Assembly: GCF_024721315.2 (NCBI RefSeq)
Contig: NZ_JANFAK020000077.1
Location: forward strand, 1 to 39,602
DNA length: 39,602 bases
DNA from: Streptomyces sp. Isolate_45
Lineage (GTDB): Bacteria; Actinomycetota; Actinomycetes; Streptomycetales; Streptomycetaceae
Direction: 5' to 3'
Below are positions 1 to 7,326 of this stretch, in pieces. The translations under genes and the position numbers were made by a program. The first letter of the stretch is position 1. Each line of letters opens with the position of its first letter. Under the pieces are notes generated by a model. It saw only the letters and a list, made by a program, of their open reading frames with translations, ran no database searches and was not told the origin of the DNA.

Positions 1-14
1 GTGGTCCGACCGGG

Positions 15-359
15 TCAGAGGCCGGCCTGGGCCCGCAGCGCGGCGGCCGTCCTGCGCGCGTCGTAGCCGGCGGGGACGCCCTCGACCAGGAACGCCTCGC
101 CCGCGATGTGGGCGGTGCGCAGCGGCAGGATCTCCTGGTAGGCGGGCGAGGCGTACCAGGCGCGGGCCCGCTCGATGTCCGGGAAGCCGATCATGACGAT
201 GGTGCCGGGGAAGGGGCCTTCGAGGACCTCGACCTCCGCGCCGTGGACGAGGAACTGACCGCCGAAGGGCTCCATCGTCGACTGGATCTCCTCGATGTAG
301 CGGAGGATGTCCTCGTTCACGGCCTCGGGACGTATGTGGGCGATGGCGTACGCGGTCAT
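15..359 (-). CDS. DUF1330 family protein
   Basis: This encodes a 114-residue protein of the DUF1330 family, small ferredoxin-like alpha/beta-barrel proteins whose biochemical role is not settled. The visible family features are an N-terminal AYAIAHIRPE strand, the FGGQFLVHGAEVEVLEG core, and the later PGTIVMIGFPD and ARAWYASPAYQEI segments. I chose the ATG at 359 because the reverse strand carries a GGGGGAG ribosome-binding site about 6 nt upstream. An in-frame ATG at 455 would only add a Pro/Gly-rich stretch that looks like intergenic DNA. The gene follows the AraC-type regulator on the same strand after a gap of about 100 bp holding a strong hairpin, so it may have its own transcript. The family call is confident; no substrate can be inferred. 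Confidence 0.85.
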   Translation of the reverse strand: MTAYAIAHIRPEAVNEDILRYIEEIQSTMEPFGGQFLVHGAEVEVLEGPFPGTIVMIGFPDIERARAWYASPAYQEILPLRTAHIAGEAFLVEGVPAGYDARRTAAALRAQAGL

Positions 360-378
360 GGCGGTCTCCCCCGTCACG

Positions 379-398
379 GGCCCGGGGTCCCCCGGGCC
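379..398 (-). terminator. hairpin between the AraC-type regulator and the DUF1330 gene
   Basis: GGCCCGGG (379-386) and CCCGGGCC (391-398) form a perfect 8-bp stem with a 4-nt loop. A second G/C palindrome follows near 419-443. There is no U-tract, as is usual in Streptomyces. It may terminate the regulator transcript before the DUF1330 gene. Confidence 0.45.
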
Positions 399-456
399 GT
401 CGGGTTCCATCGTGCCCGAGGGGGTACCCCCCGGGTCGATGACCCGGCAGGTCATG

Positions 457-1524
457 TCAGGTCGCGGGGACGGCCGCCGCGGGGTGGGGCTCGGCGGGTC
501 CGTGCGGCTGGAAGGTGCGGCGGTAGGCGATCGGGGAGACGCCGAGGGCGGAACGCATGTGCTGGCGCAGGGAGTTGGCGGAGCCGAAGCCGGCGCGGTG
601 GGCGACGAGGTCGACCGGCAGGTCGCTGGACTCCAGCAACTGCCGCGCGATCTCCAGCCGTTGGGTGGTGAGCCACTGCACGGGGGTCATGCCGACCTCG
701 TCGCGAAAGCGCCGGGTGAAGGTGCGCAGGCTCATCCGGGCGTGGGCGGCGAGTTCGGCGAGGGCGATGGGTTCGGCGAGGCGCTCCAGGGCCCACGCGC
801 GGGTGGCCGTGGTGGTGGCGACGGTGGGTTCGGGGACGGGCCGGTCGATGTACTGGGCCTGCCCGCCGTCCCGCCACGGCGGTACGACGCACATCCGGGC
901 GGCCCGGTTGGTGGTGGCGACGCCATGGTCGCGGCGGACCAGGTGCAGGCACAGGTCGACGCCGGCGGAGACCCCGGCGGAGGTCAGGATGTCGCCGTCG
1001 TCGACGAAGAGGACCTCCTCGTCGACGAGGACCCGGGGGTAGGCCCTGCGGAATTCGGGGGCGAGGTTCCAGTGGGTCGTCGCGGGGCGGCCGTCGAGGA
1101 GCCCGGCTGCGGCGAGGACGTAGGACCCGCTGCAGATGGAGACCAGGCGGGTGCCGGGGCGGATGCCGGCGATCGCCGCGGCCACCTCGGGCGGCAGCGG
1201 CCCCCCGAGGGCCAGCTCGGGCATGGCGTGGGTGGGCGGGATGATCACGGTGTCGGCGGCGGCCAGGGCCTCGGGGCCGGCGGCGGGCTGGATGGCGAAT
1301 CCGGCGTCGCTCGTCACGGGTCCGCCGTCCGCGGTGCAGACGACGACCTCGTACAGGACGGCGCCGTTCTCGTCGACGGCGCTGCCGAAGACCCGGGAGG
1401 GGATCCCCAGCTCGAACGGCGGGAAGCCGGGCAGGGCGAGGACGGCGACCAGGTGGCGGTCGTCCGCGCCGCTCCGCCCCGCCGGTATCGCGGGTTCCAT
1501 CGGGTCCGTACGCACCTCGCTCAT
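457..1524 (-). CDS. GlxA/AdpA-type AraC-family transcriptional regulator
   Basis: This 355-residue protein has two parts. Residues about 24-190 form a DJ-1/PfpI-like (class I glutamine amidotransferase fold) domain, with the hallmark SICSGSYVLAAAGLLDGR and THWNLAPEF. Residues about 240-330 form an AraC-type double helix-turn-helix, with MSLRTFTRRFRDEVG and LVAHRAGFGSANSLRQHM. This architecture is that of the GlxA family, which includes Streptomyces AdpA. It probably binds DNA in the cytoplasm; the DJ-1 part usually serves dimerisation or sensing. The ATG at 1524 faces a divergent oxidoreductase gene across a 132-bp gap, the usual arrangement of a regulator and its target. A TGGCC inverted repeat lies in that gap. 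The effector is unknown. Confidence 0.92.
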   Translation of the reverse strand: MSEVRTDPMEPAIPAGRSGADDRHLVAVLALPGFPPFELGIPSRVFGSAVDENGAVLYEVVVCTADGGPVTSDAGFAIQPAAGPEALAAADTVIIPPTHAMPELALGGPLPPEVAAAIAGIRPGTRLVSICSGSYVLAAAGLLDGRPATTHWNLAPEFRRAYPRVLVDEEVLFVDDGDILTSAGVSAGVDLCLHLVRRDHGVATTNRAARMCVVPPWRDGGQAQYIDRPVPEPTVATTTATRAWALERLAEPIALAELAAHARMSLRTFTRRFRDEVGMTPVQWLTTQRLEIARQLLESSDLPVDLVAHRAGFGSANSLRQHMRSALGVSPIAYRRTFQPHGPAEPHPAAAVPAT

Positions 1525-1544
1525 GGCCAGATCCTGTCACATAG

Positions 1545-1558
1545 TGGCCGGACGGCCA
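1545..1558. promoter_or_regulatory. candidate operator in the regulator/oxidoreductase divergent promoter
   Basis: TGGCC-GGAC-GGCCA is a perfect 5-bp inverted repeat in the divergent gap. The plus strand reads TGGCCGGACG, which matches 8 of 10 positions of the published AdpA consensus TGGCSNGWWY. Given the adjacent AdpA-like regulator, this is a plausible autoregulatory site, but the match is short and by inspection only. Confidence 0.35.
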
Positions 1559-1656
1559 ATACCGTCGGGCCTCGCGGTGTCCGAATCTGGAACACGTCGC
1601 CGGGAAACGGAACGGCCCGGTACGGACACCAATCGGACGGAATGAGGCGGACAGAC

Positions 1657-2580
1657 ATGCGCGCGATGGTCGTGAACGAGTGGGGCGGTCCCGAGAACCT
1701 GGTCGAGCGGGAGATCGAGCGCCCGGAGCCCGGGCTGGGCGAGATCCTGGTCCGGGTCCACGCGGCCGGCGTGAACCCGGTCGACTGGAAGACCCGCGCG
1801 AGCGGCGGCCTGATCAGCTGGGGCGAGACCCCGATCGTGGGCTGGGACGTCTCCGGCACGGTCGAGGCTGCCGGCCCCGGCGTGACCCTCCACGGCGCGG
1901 GCGACGAGGTGTTCGGGATGCCGCTCTTCCCGCGGCAGGCCGGCGCGTACGCCGAGTACGTGGTGGCCCCGGCCCGGCACTTCGCCCGCAAGCCCGTCTC
2001 CCTGGACCACGTCCAGGCGGCGGCGCTGCCGCTGGCGGCGCTGACCGCCTGGCAGGCGCTGGTGGACACCGCCGGCGTCACGGCCGGGCAGCGGGTCCTG
2101 GTGCACGCGGCGGCGGGCGGCGTCGGCCACCTGGCGGTGCAGATCGCCAAGGCGCGCGGCGCGTACGTCATCGGCACGGCGAGCGCGGCCAAGCACGAGC
2201 TGCTGCGCGAGCTGGGCGCCGACGAGCTCATCGACTACCGGGAGCAGGACTTCACCGAGGCGGTCTCCGAGGTGGACGTGGTGATCGACGCCCTCGGCGA
2301 CGGGACCGCGGAGCGCTCCCTGAAGGTCCTGAAGGCAGGCGGCCACCTGATCTCGCTGCCGGGCCCGGACTCCGTCCCGGCGGACGCCGGCGCCGCGCGG
2401 GCCGTGTGGATGCTGGTCGAGCCCGACCTGGGGGGCCTGGAGGGCATCGCCGCCCTGGCCGATCAGGGGCTGCTGAAGCCCCTGGTGGACACGGTGCTGC
2501 CGCTGGAGCAGGCCGCGAAGGCCCACGAGATCGGCGAACTGGGCCGCACCACCGGCAAGATCGTCCTGACGGTGGCCTGA
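1657..2580 (+). CDS. NADP-dependent oxidoreductase (quinone oxidoreductase/MDR family)
   Basis: This 307-residue medium-chain dehydrogenase/reductase resembles NADPH:quinone oxidoreductases. It has the N-terminal GroES-like domain (VVNEWGGPENL, VHAAGVNPVDWKTR, GWDVSGTV) and a Rossmann domain with VHAAAGGVGHLAVQIAK at about residues 149-165. There is no zinc-binding cysteine cluster, as expected for the zinc-free quinone reductase branch. The C-terminus (GRTTGKIVLTVA) is typical of the family. I chose the ATG at 1657, which gives the usual MRAMVVNEWGG start; an in-frame ATG at 1642 would add five residues and neither has a strong ribosome-binding site. It is divergent from the GlxA-type regulator, its likely controller. 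The exact substrate cannot be read from sequence. Confidence 0.88.
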   Translation: MRAMVVNEWGGPENLVEREIERPEPGLGEILVRVHAAGVNPVDWKTRASGGLISWGETPIVGWDVSGTVEAAGPGVTLHGAGDEVFGMPLFPRQAGAYAEYVVAPARHFARKPVSLDHVQAAALPLAALTAWQALVDTAGVTAGQRVLVHAAAGGVGHLAVQIAKARGAYVIGTASAAKHELLRELGADELIDYREQDFTEAVSEVDVVIDALGDGTAERSLKVLKAGGHLISLPGPDSVPADAGAARAVWMLVEPDLGGLEGIAALADQGLLKPLVDTVLPLEQAAKAHEIGELGRTTGKIVLTVA

Positions 2581-2633
2581 CCCGTGGGGCCCGCTCGGCC
2601 CGTGCGGCCCGCTACGGCCCGTACCGCGCCGCG

Positions 2634-3764
2634 TCAGACCGCGGCTGCGGCCCGGGTCGTGGTGGCGATGGTCGCGGAGCCGACCACGCGGGTGCCGTCG
2701 TAGAGCACGATCGCCTGGCCCGGGGCCACACCGCGGACCGGCTCGCTGAAGGCGACGCGCAGCTCGTCGTCCACGAGCTCGGCGAAGACCTCGGTCTCGC
2801 CGCCGTGGGCGCGCAGCTGCGCGGTGTAGGTGCCGGGGGCGGCGGCCGTGGAGCCGCACCAGCGGGGCCGGATCGCGGTGAGGGCGCTGACGTCGAGGGC
2901 CTCGACGGGGCCGACGGTGACGGTGTTGTTCACCGGCGAGATGTCGAGGACGTAGCGCGGCTTGCCGTCGGCGGCGGGGTGCCCGATGCGCAGGCCCTTG
3001 CGCTGGCCGATGGTGAAGCCGAAGGCGCCCTCGTGGGTGCCGACCTTCTCCCCGGTCTCGTCGACGATGTCGCCCTCGGCCTTGCCGAGGCGGTTCGCGA
3101 GGAAGCCCTGGGTGTCGCCGTCGGCGATGAAGCAGATGTCGTGGCTGTCGGGCTTCTTCGCGACGGCCAGGCCCCGCTCCTCGGCCTCGGCACGGATCTC
3201 TTCCTTGGTGGTGAGGGTGTCACCGAGCGGGAAGAGGGCGTGGGCGAGCTGCTTCTCGTCGAGCACGCCGAGGACGTACGACTGGTCCTTGGCCATGTCG
3301 GAGGCGCGGTGCAGCTCGCGGGAGCCGTCCTCGTTGAGGACGACGGTGGCGTAGTGGCCGGTGCAGACGGCGTCGAAGCCGAGGGCGAGGGCCTTGTCGA
3401 GCAGCGCCGCGAACTTGATCTTCTCGTTGCAGCGCAGGCAGGGGTTCGGCGTGCGCCCGGCCTCGTACTCGGAGATGAAGTCCTCGACGACGTCCTCGCG
3501 GAAGCGCTCGGCGAGGTCCCACACGTAGAACGGGATGCCGATGACGTCGGCGGCGCGACGGGCGTCCCGGGAGTCCTCGATGGTGCAACAGCCGCGGGCC
3601 CCGGTCCGGAAGGACTGCGGGTTCGCGGAGAGCGCCAGGTGGACGCCGGTGACGTCGTGCCCGGCTTCGACCGCGCGGGCGGCGGCGACGGCGGAGTCCA
3701 CGCCGCCGGACATGGCGGCCAGGACGCGAAGGGGACGGGCGGTGCGCGGCAGGTTCTCAGTCAT
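2634..3764 (-). CDS. mnmA: tRNA-specific 2-thiouridylase MnmA
   Basis: MnmA makes the 2-thio group of 2-thiouridine at wobble position 34 of tRNA Lys, Glu and Gln, using ATP to adenylate the uridine and a persulfide sulfur. The 376-residue protein has the PP-loop SGGVDS at residues 19-24, the catalytic cysteine C109 in NPCLRC and the second reactive cysteine C211 in SHDICFIADGD. The GHYA and FTIGQRKGLRIG segments and a C-terminal beta-barrel are also present. Length and motifs are normal. It starts at ATG 3764 and is divergent from the amidase gene. The cysteine desulfurase about 1.4 kb upstream on the same strand is its probable sulfur source. Confidence 0.97.
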   Translation of the reverse strand: MTENLPRTARPLRVLAAMSGGVDSAVAAARAVEAGHDVTGVHLALSANPQSFRTGARGCCTIEDSRDARRAADVIGIPFYVWDLAERFREDVVEDFISEYEAGRTPNPCLRCNEKIKFAALLDKALALGFDAVCTGHYATVVLNEDGSRELHRASDMAKDQSYVLGVLDEKQLAHALFPLGDTLTTKEEIRAEAEERGLAVAKKPDSHDICFIADGDTQGFLANRLGKAEGDIVDETGEKVGTHEGAFGFTIGQRKGLRIGHPAADGKPRYVLDISPVNNTVTVGPVEALDVSALTAIRPRWCGSTAAAPGTYTAQLRAHGGETEVFAELVDDELRVAFSEPVRGVAPGQAIVLYDGTRVVGSATIATTTRAAAAV

Positions 3765-3832
3765 AGCACCGTCCAGAGTACGGGGAACCGAGCGGGGTCA
3801 CAGCGCGTTATCGGCTGTGGGGGGTGGATCAC

Positions 3833-4504
3833 ATGACGGAGCAGGCGGACAAGGGCGGGAAACCACCGCGAAGGACCCGCAGGGCGGTGCTCTTCGGCGG
3901 CCTCGGCGTGCTCGCGGCGGCGGCGGTCGTCGGGCGCGAGGAGATCGGCCGGGCCTGGTGGCTGATGCCGGGGGTGTCCAAGCCCCGCAAGGAGGGCGAG
4001 CTCGATCACGTCGGCGCGAGCTGGACGGCGGCGTCGCCCGCGAACTGGCGGCTGGCCGACCGGCCGGACGACTACCGGGTGGACCGGATCGTCGTGCATG
4101 TCACACAGGGCGGCTTCGCCTCCTCGGTCGACGCGTTCAAGAACCCGTGGCACAAGGCGTCGGCGCACTACATCGTGCGCCAGGACGGGCACATCGAGCA
4201 GATGGTGCGCGAGCTGGACGTGGCCTACCACGCGGGCAACCGCTCGATGAACGAGCGCAGCGTCGGCATCGAGCACGTGGGCTTCGTGCACCGGCCGCAG
4301 GACTTCACGGACGCCATGTACGCGGCCTCGGCGAAGCTCGCGGCGGACGTCTGTCGTCGCTACGGGATACCCGTCGACCGCGAGCACATCGTGGGCCACT
4401 CCGAGGTGCCGGGCGCCGACCACACGGACCCGGGCCGCCACTGGGACTGGGACCGCTACATCCGCATGGTGCGCGAGGCGCTGGGCTCCGAGCCGCCCGG
4501 CTGA
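3833..4504 (+). CDS. Tat-exported N-acetylmuramoyl-L-alanine amidase (Amidase_2/PGRP fold)
   Basis: The predicted product cleaves the amide bond between MurNAc and the stem peptide in the cell wall. The 223-residue protein begins with a twin-arginine leader (PPRRTRRAVLFGG plus a hydrophobic stretch to about residue 37). The Amidase_2 domain carries zinc-ligand candidates H89 (VVHVTQGG) and H197 (GADHTDPGRHWDW), with AHYIVRQDGHIEQMV, AYHAGN and RSVGIEHVG between them. The ATG at 3833 has GGGGTGG just upstream; a GTG at 3824 would add three residues. It is divergent from mnmA, and an unknown 77-aa gene follows on the same strand. It could be a remodelling or an anti-bacterial amidase; the sequence does not decide. 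Confidence 0.92.
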   Translation: MTEQADKGGKPPRRTRRAVLFGGLGVLAAAAVVGREEIGRAWWLMPGVSKPRKEGELDHVGASWTAASPANWRLADRPDDYRVDRIVVHVTQGGFASSVDAFKNPWHKASAHYIVRQDGHIEQMVRELDVAYHAGNRSMNERSVGIEHVGFVHRPQDFTDAMYAASAKLAADVCRRYGIPVDREHIVGHSEVPGADHTDPGRHWDWDRYIRMVREALGSEPPG

Positions 4505-4584
4505 GTACGCGCACTCATGCGGTTGTCAGTCCGGGGGTGGAGGCTTGGCCTCTCGGACGGCATCTACGCGAGGGGCGCGGGGCA

Positions 4585-4818
4585 GTGGACTTCGAAGTCG
4601 CAGGCATGACGATCGGCACGGTCGGGACGGACGGCGACGACCGGGCGATCGAGTTCGCCGTCAGAGCGCCGGGCGGGCCCGAGCAGGCCCACTTCGCGAT
4701 CCACCGCGACCACGACCAGGGCTGGGAGACCGCCCGCCTGACCGTCGACCCGCGGTCGGACGGCGTCCCGGTGGCGGCGGTCGAGTGGGCGGTGGAATTC
4801 GCCCGCGAGTACCTCTGA
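4585..4818 (+). CDS. small conserved-looking protein of unknown function, 77 aa
   Basis: I do not recognise this family. The reading frame from GTG 4585 (alternative ATG 4606) encodes an acidic protein with an alternating beta pattern: DFEVAGMTIGTV, RAIEFAVRAPGGPEQAHFAI and WETARLTVDP, then an amphipathic helix ending in AVEWAVEFAREYL. A GGGGCGCGGGG stretch lies 3-14 nt upstream and could serve as ribosome-binding site. Codon third positions are strongly G/C and the frame ends with a stop followed at once by a hairpin, both supporting a real gene. It lies 80 bp after the amidase on the same strand and could be co-transcribed with it. It has no signal peptide or membrane segment, so it is probably cytoplasmic. 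Confidence 0.65.
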   Translation: MDFEVAGMTIGTVGTDGDDRAIEFAVRAPGGPEQAHFAIHRDHDQGWETARLTVDPRSDGVPVAAVEWAVEFAREYL

Positions 4819-4825
4819 CCGGAAG

Positions 4826-4860
4826 GCGGGCTCTCGCCGGCCGGTGCCGGTGGAGCCCGC
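4826..4860 (+). terminator. hairpin after the 77-aa gene
   Basis: GCGGGCTC (4826-4833) pairs with GAGCCCGC (4853-4860), 8 perfect base pairs enclosing a G/C-rich loop, starting 8 nt after the stop codon. The right arm overlaps the first of two 15-bp tandem repeats. Confidence 0.45.
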
Positions 4861-4932
4861 GCCGGTGGAGCCCGCGCCGACGTGACGGGGTGTCGGTGGG
4901 ACGGGGTGTCGGTGGGACGAGGTGTCGGTGGG
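4846..4932. repeat. two adjacent short tandem repeat blocks
   Basis: GCCGGTGGAGCCCGC occurs twice in tandem (4846-4860, 4861-4875). Ten bases later a 16-bp unit, ACGGGGTGTCGGTGGG, occurs three times in tandem (4885-4900, 4901-4916, 4917-4932, the last with one G-to-A change). They fill the first part of the 362-bp gene-free gap between the 77-aa gene and the cysteine desulfurase. No open frame of normal codon use spans them. Confidence 0.9.
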
Positions 4933-5019
4933 ACGCGTTGCCGCCCGCACACCCTCGCCCGCGGCCGTCCGTGGCGTCCGATCCCGCCGCACCGGTTGAT
5001 CCTCCGGAGGGGACAGGCC

Positions 5020-5184
5020 CTGGTGCTGTGGCCGGGAAGGTTCGCCGGTTCGCGGTGTCCGGTGCGGTGCATCGCAAGGCGGAGGGCCGCGGCATGTACT
5101 GGACGTACTTCCGCGGTCCGACAACGCGGCGAGGTGCCGTGCCGGGCGCCGCGAACCGGTGGACCTTTCCGGTCACGGCACTAG
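5020..5184 (+). ncRNA. 165-nt near-perfect hairpin, candidate structured RNA
   Basis: Positions 5020-5075 pair with 5184-5129 in one uninterrupted 56-pair arm: 43 Watson-Crick pairs, 12 G-U wobbles and a single true mismatch (A5071/G5133). Every transition-type difference between the arms gives G-U when the plus strand is read as RNA, and none gives A-C. After a small internal loop, 5084-5092 pairs with 5111-5119 around a CCGCGG core, and GTAC (5096-5099) pairs with GTAC (5105-5108) around a 5-nt loop. The right arm ends exactly over the stop codon of the convergent cysteine desulfurase (5181-5183). A bidirectional terminator, an RNase III target, a small RNA or a relic of a palindromic mobile element are all possible; expression is not shown. 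Confidence 0.6.
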
Positions 5185-6344
5185 CTGAGGCCCGCCGTGC
5201 GGGCCCGGGTCACCGCGGGGCCGATGGCTGCGGCGACCGCGGCGACGTCCTCCTTCGTGGAGGTGTGGCCGAGGGAGAACCGCAGCGTGCCGCGCGCCAG
5301 CTGCGGGTCGGTGCCCGTGGCCAGCAGGACGTGGCTGGGCTGGGCGACGCCGGCGGTGCAGGCGGAGCCGGTGGAGCACTCGATGCCCTGCGCGTCCAGG
5401 AGGAGCAGCAGGGAGTCCCCCTCGCAGCCGGGGAAGCTGAAGTGGGCGTTGGCCGGGAGCCGGTCCTCGGGGTCGCCGCCGAGGACGGCGTCGGGGACGG
5501 CCCGCAGCACGGCGCCGATCAGTTCGTCGCGCAGCGCGCCGACCTCCGCCGCGAACCGTTCCCGCCGCTCGGCGGCGAGTACGGCGGCCACCGCGAAGGC
5601 GGCGACGGCCGGTACGTCGAGGGTGCCGGAGCGGACGTGTCGTTCCTGTCCGCCGCCGTGGAGCACGGGGACGGGGCTCTGGTCGCGGCCGAGCAGCAGC
5701 GCGCCGATGCCGTACGGCCCGCCGATCTTGTGCGCGCTGACGGTCATGGCGGCGAGGCCGCTGTCACCGAAGCGGACGTCGAGCTGCCCGAAGGCCTGGA
5801 CGGCGTCGGAGTGCAGGGGGATGCCGTACTCGCGGGCGATGCCGGCCAGTTCGCGGACCGGCATGACGGTGCCGATCTCGTTGTTGGCCCACATGACGGT
5901 GGCCAGGGCCACGTCGTCCGGGTCGCGTTCGACGGCTTCCCGGAAGGCCTCCGGCCGCACGCGCCCGTGCCGGTCGACGGGCAGGTACTCGACGCGCGCG
6001 CCCTCGTGCTCGGCGAGCCAGTGCACGGCGTCGAGGACGGCGTGGTGCTCGACGGGGCTGGCGAGGACCCGGGTCCGGGCGGGTTCGGCGTCGCGGCGGG
6101 CCCAGTACAGGCCCTTGACGGCGAGGTTGTCGGCCTCCGTGCCGCCGGAGGTGAACACCACCTCGCTCGGCCGGGCGCCGAGGGCTTCGGCGAGGGCCTC
6201 GCGGGCCTCCTCGACGGTGCGGCGGGCACGGCGGCCGGCGGCGTGGAGGGAGGACGCGTTACCCGTGGCGGCGAACTGCGCGGTCATCGCCGCAGCGGCC
6301 TCCGGCAGCATCGGGGTGGTGGCGGCGTGGTCGAGGTAGGCCAT
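5181..6344 (-). CDS. cysteine desulfurase (NifS/IscS family)
   Basis: A PLP enzyme that removes sulfur from cysteine as an enzyme-bound persulfide, releasing alanine. The 387-residue protein has the N-terminal YLDHAATTPM, the PLP-binding lysine K206 in SAHKIGGPYG, and the persulfide loop with C329 in STGSACTAG. RSGTLDVPA and the final LRFSLGHTSTKEDV are also family-typical. Starting at ATG 6344, it points toward mnmA, the next minus-strand gene, with the amidase and unknown gene inserted in opposite orientation. It is therefore the likely sulfur donor for tRNA thiolation and possibly for Fe-S assembly. Its stop codon lies inside the right arm of the long hairpin. Confidence 0.96.
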   Translation of the reverse strand: MAYLDHAATTPMLPEAAAAMTAQFAATGNASSLHAAGRRARRTVEEAREALAEALGARPSEVVFTSGGTEADNLAVKGLYWARRDAEPARTRVLASPVEHHAVLDAVHWLAEHEGARVEYLPVDRHGRVRPEAFREAVERDPDDVALATVMWANNEIGTVMPVRELAGIAREYGIPLHSDAVQAFGQLDVRFGDSGLAAMTVSAHKIGGPYGIGALLLGRDQSPVPVLHGGGQERHVRSGTLDVPAVAAFAVAAVLAAERRERFAAEVGALRDELIGAVLRAVPDAVLGGDPEDRLPANAHFSFPGCEGDSLLLLLDAQGIECSTGSACTAGVAQPSHVLLATGTDPQLARGTLRFSLGHTSTKEDVAAVAAAIGPAVTRARTAGLS

Positions 6345-6388
6345 GATCCCCCGATTCTACGAGTCCCCCGGGTCCGGGATCCCCAGCG

Positions 6389-6415
6389 GGCGGGGGCAAC
6401 CGAACGGCCCCCGCC
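6389..6415 (-). terminator. terminator-like hairpin after the thioesterase gene
   Basis: GGCGGGGGC (6389-6397) and GCCCCCGCC (6407-6415) form a perfect 9-bp stem with a 9-nt loop, 20 nt beyond the thioesterase stop and before the cysteine desulfurase start on the same strand. Confidence 0.6.
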
Positions 6416-6435
6416 GGTCCGCGCCGTCGGGACGG

Positions 6436-7287
6436 CTACCTCGGCGCCCGCGCGAGCTGCCGGGACTGGGCCACGAGCCGGTCCGCGGAGTCCCAGACCT
6501 CGGCGTCCTCCTCCAGGAAGCCGCCGGCCATGTTGCGGGTGGTGATGGAGACCCGCAGCGGCCCGGGGGCGGGACGGCAGCGGATGTGGGTGGTCAGTTC
6601 GACGGTCGGCGCCCAGCCGACCAGCCCGAGGTCGAAGGCGGTCGGCGGCAGCGCGTCCACCGCGAGGAGCAGCGAGAACGGGTCGGGGTCGCGGCCGTCG
6701 GCCAGTTCGAACCAGGCCCGCATCTCGCCCTTGCCGGAGGGTGCGCCGACGGCCCAGCCGGCGGTCGCCGGGTCCAGCCGCAACCGGAGGCGGTCGACGA
6801 TGGCGGAGCTGCCGGGGATGGGGGCCGGGCCGGCCTCGGCGCCGAGGCAGTCCTCGTAGGCGGGGAAGGCGGGCGGCACGGCGGCGGTGTGCACGGCGTC
6901 GGGCAGCGCGGCGAGGTCGCCGTAGGAGGCGAGGACGCGGATGCGCTCGACCTCGGCGCCGTTCTCGTCGAACTGGAACAGGGAGGCCTGGCCGGTGGAG
7001 AGGGTGCGGCCGACGCGGACGACCTGGGTGCGGATGACGGCGGGGCCGGGCACCGAGGAGGTCAGGTAGTGCGCGGAGACGGTGAAGGGGTCCGGGTGCG
7101 GCAGGGCGGCGGACAGGGCACGGCCGACCAGGGCCAGCAGGTAGCCGCCGTTGACGGCGGTGATGATCGTCCAGCCGGCGGAGAGTTCCGCGTCGTACGC
7201 GCCGGGCTCGCCCGCGCGGGGGGAGATGCCGGTGTCGCGGTCGAATTCGCTGTCGCCGATGGAGGCCTGGGCCGCTGCGTATGCCAT
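6436..7287 (-). CDS. acyl-CoA thioesterase family protein (double hotdog)
   Basis: The 283-residue protein looks like the TesB-type tandem hotdog thioesterases common in actinobacteria, which hydrolyse acyl-CoA esters. Family-like segments are WTIITAVNGGYLLALVGRAL, FTVSAHYLTSSVPGPA, TQVVRVGRTLSTGQASLFQ, and near the C-terminus FDLGLVGWAPTVELTTHIRCRP with VWDSADRLVAQSRQLA. I chose ATG 7287. A GTG at 7302 would add five residues, but no ribosome-binding site is visible for either. The reverse strand has TACCGT ending 6 nt before the ATG, so a leaderless transcript is possible. A 20-bp inverted repeat lies just upstream and suggests repression by a TetR-type protein. The acyl substrate is unknown. 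Confidence 0.8.
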   Translation of the reverse strand: MAYAAAQASIGDSEFDRDTGISPRAGEPGAYDAELSAGWTIITAVNGGYLLALVGRALSAALPHPDPFTVSAHYLTSSVPGPAVIRTQVVRVGRTLSTGQASLFQFDENGAEVERIRVLASYGDLAALPDAVHTAAVPPAFPAYEDCLGAEAGPAPIPGSSAIVDRLRLRLDPATAGWAVGAPSGKGEMRAWFELADGRDPDPFSLLLAVDALPPTAFDLGLVGWAPTVELTTHIRCRPAPGPLRVSITTRNMAGGFLEEDAEVWDSADRLVAQSRQLARAPR

Positions 7288-7306
7288 GGAACGACGGTAC
7301 ACCGGG

Positions 7307-7326
7307 AAGCTACTAAGCGGTAGCTT
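7307..7326. promoter_or_regulatory. inverted repeat upstream of the thioesterase gene, candidate TetR-type operator
   Basis: AAGCTAC (7307-7313) and GTAGCTT (7320-7326) are perfect 7-bp arms separated by 6 bp. The site is strikingly A/T-rich for this genome and lies 20-40 bp upstream of the thioesterase start, where it would overlap the promoter. Its size and symmetry fit TetR/FadR-like operators; no TetR gene is in the window. Confidence 0.5.

Noticed and set aside
307..1656. An open frame running into the oxidoreductase from far upstream on the plus strand
   Set aside because: It is antisense to the AraC-type regulator, Gly/Asp/Arg-rich low-complexity, and has no family features; the real start is near 1657.
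4846..4932. CRISPR array
   Set aside because: Units are 15-16 bp, directly tandem, without spacers, and no cas genes are present.
5020..5184. Simple bidirectional terminator
   Set aside because: Not excluded, but 56 paired positions with strand-specific wobble is far beyond the other terminators here (8-19 bp), so it is reported separately.
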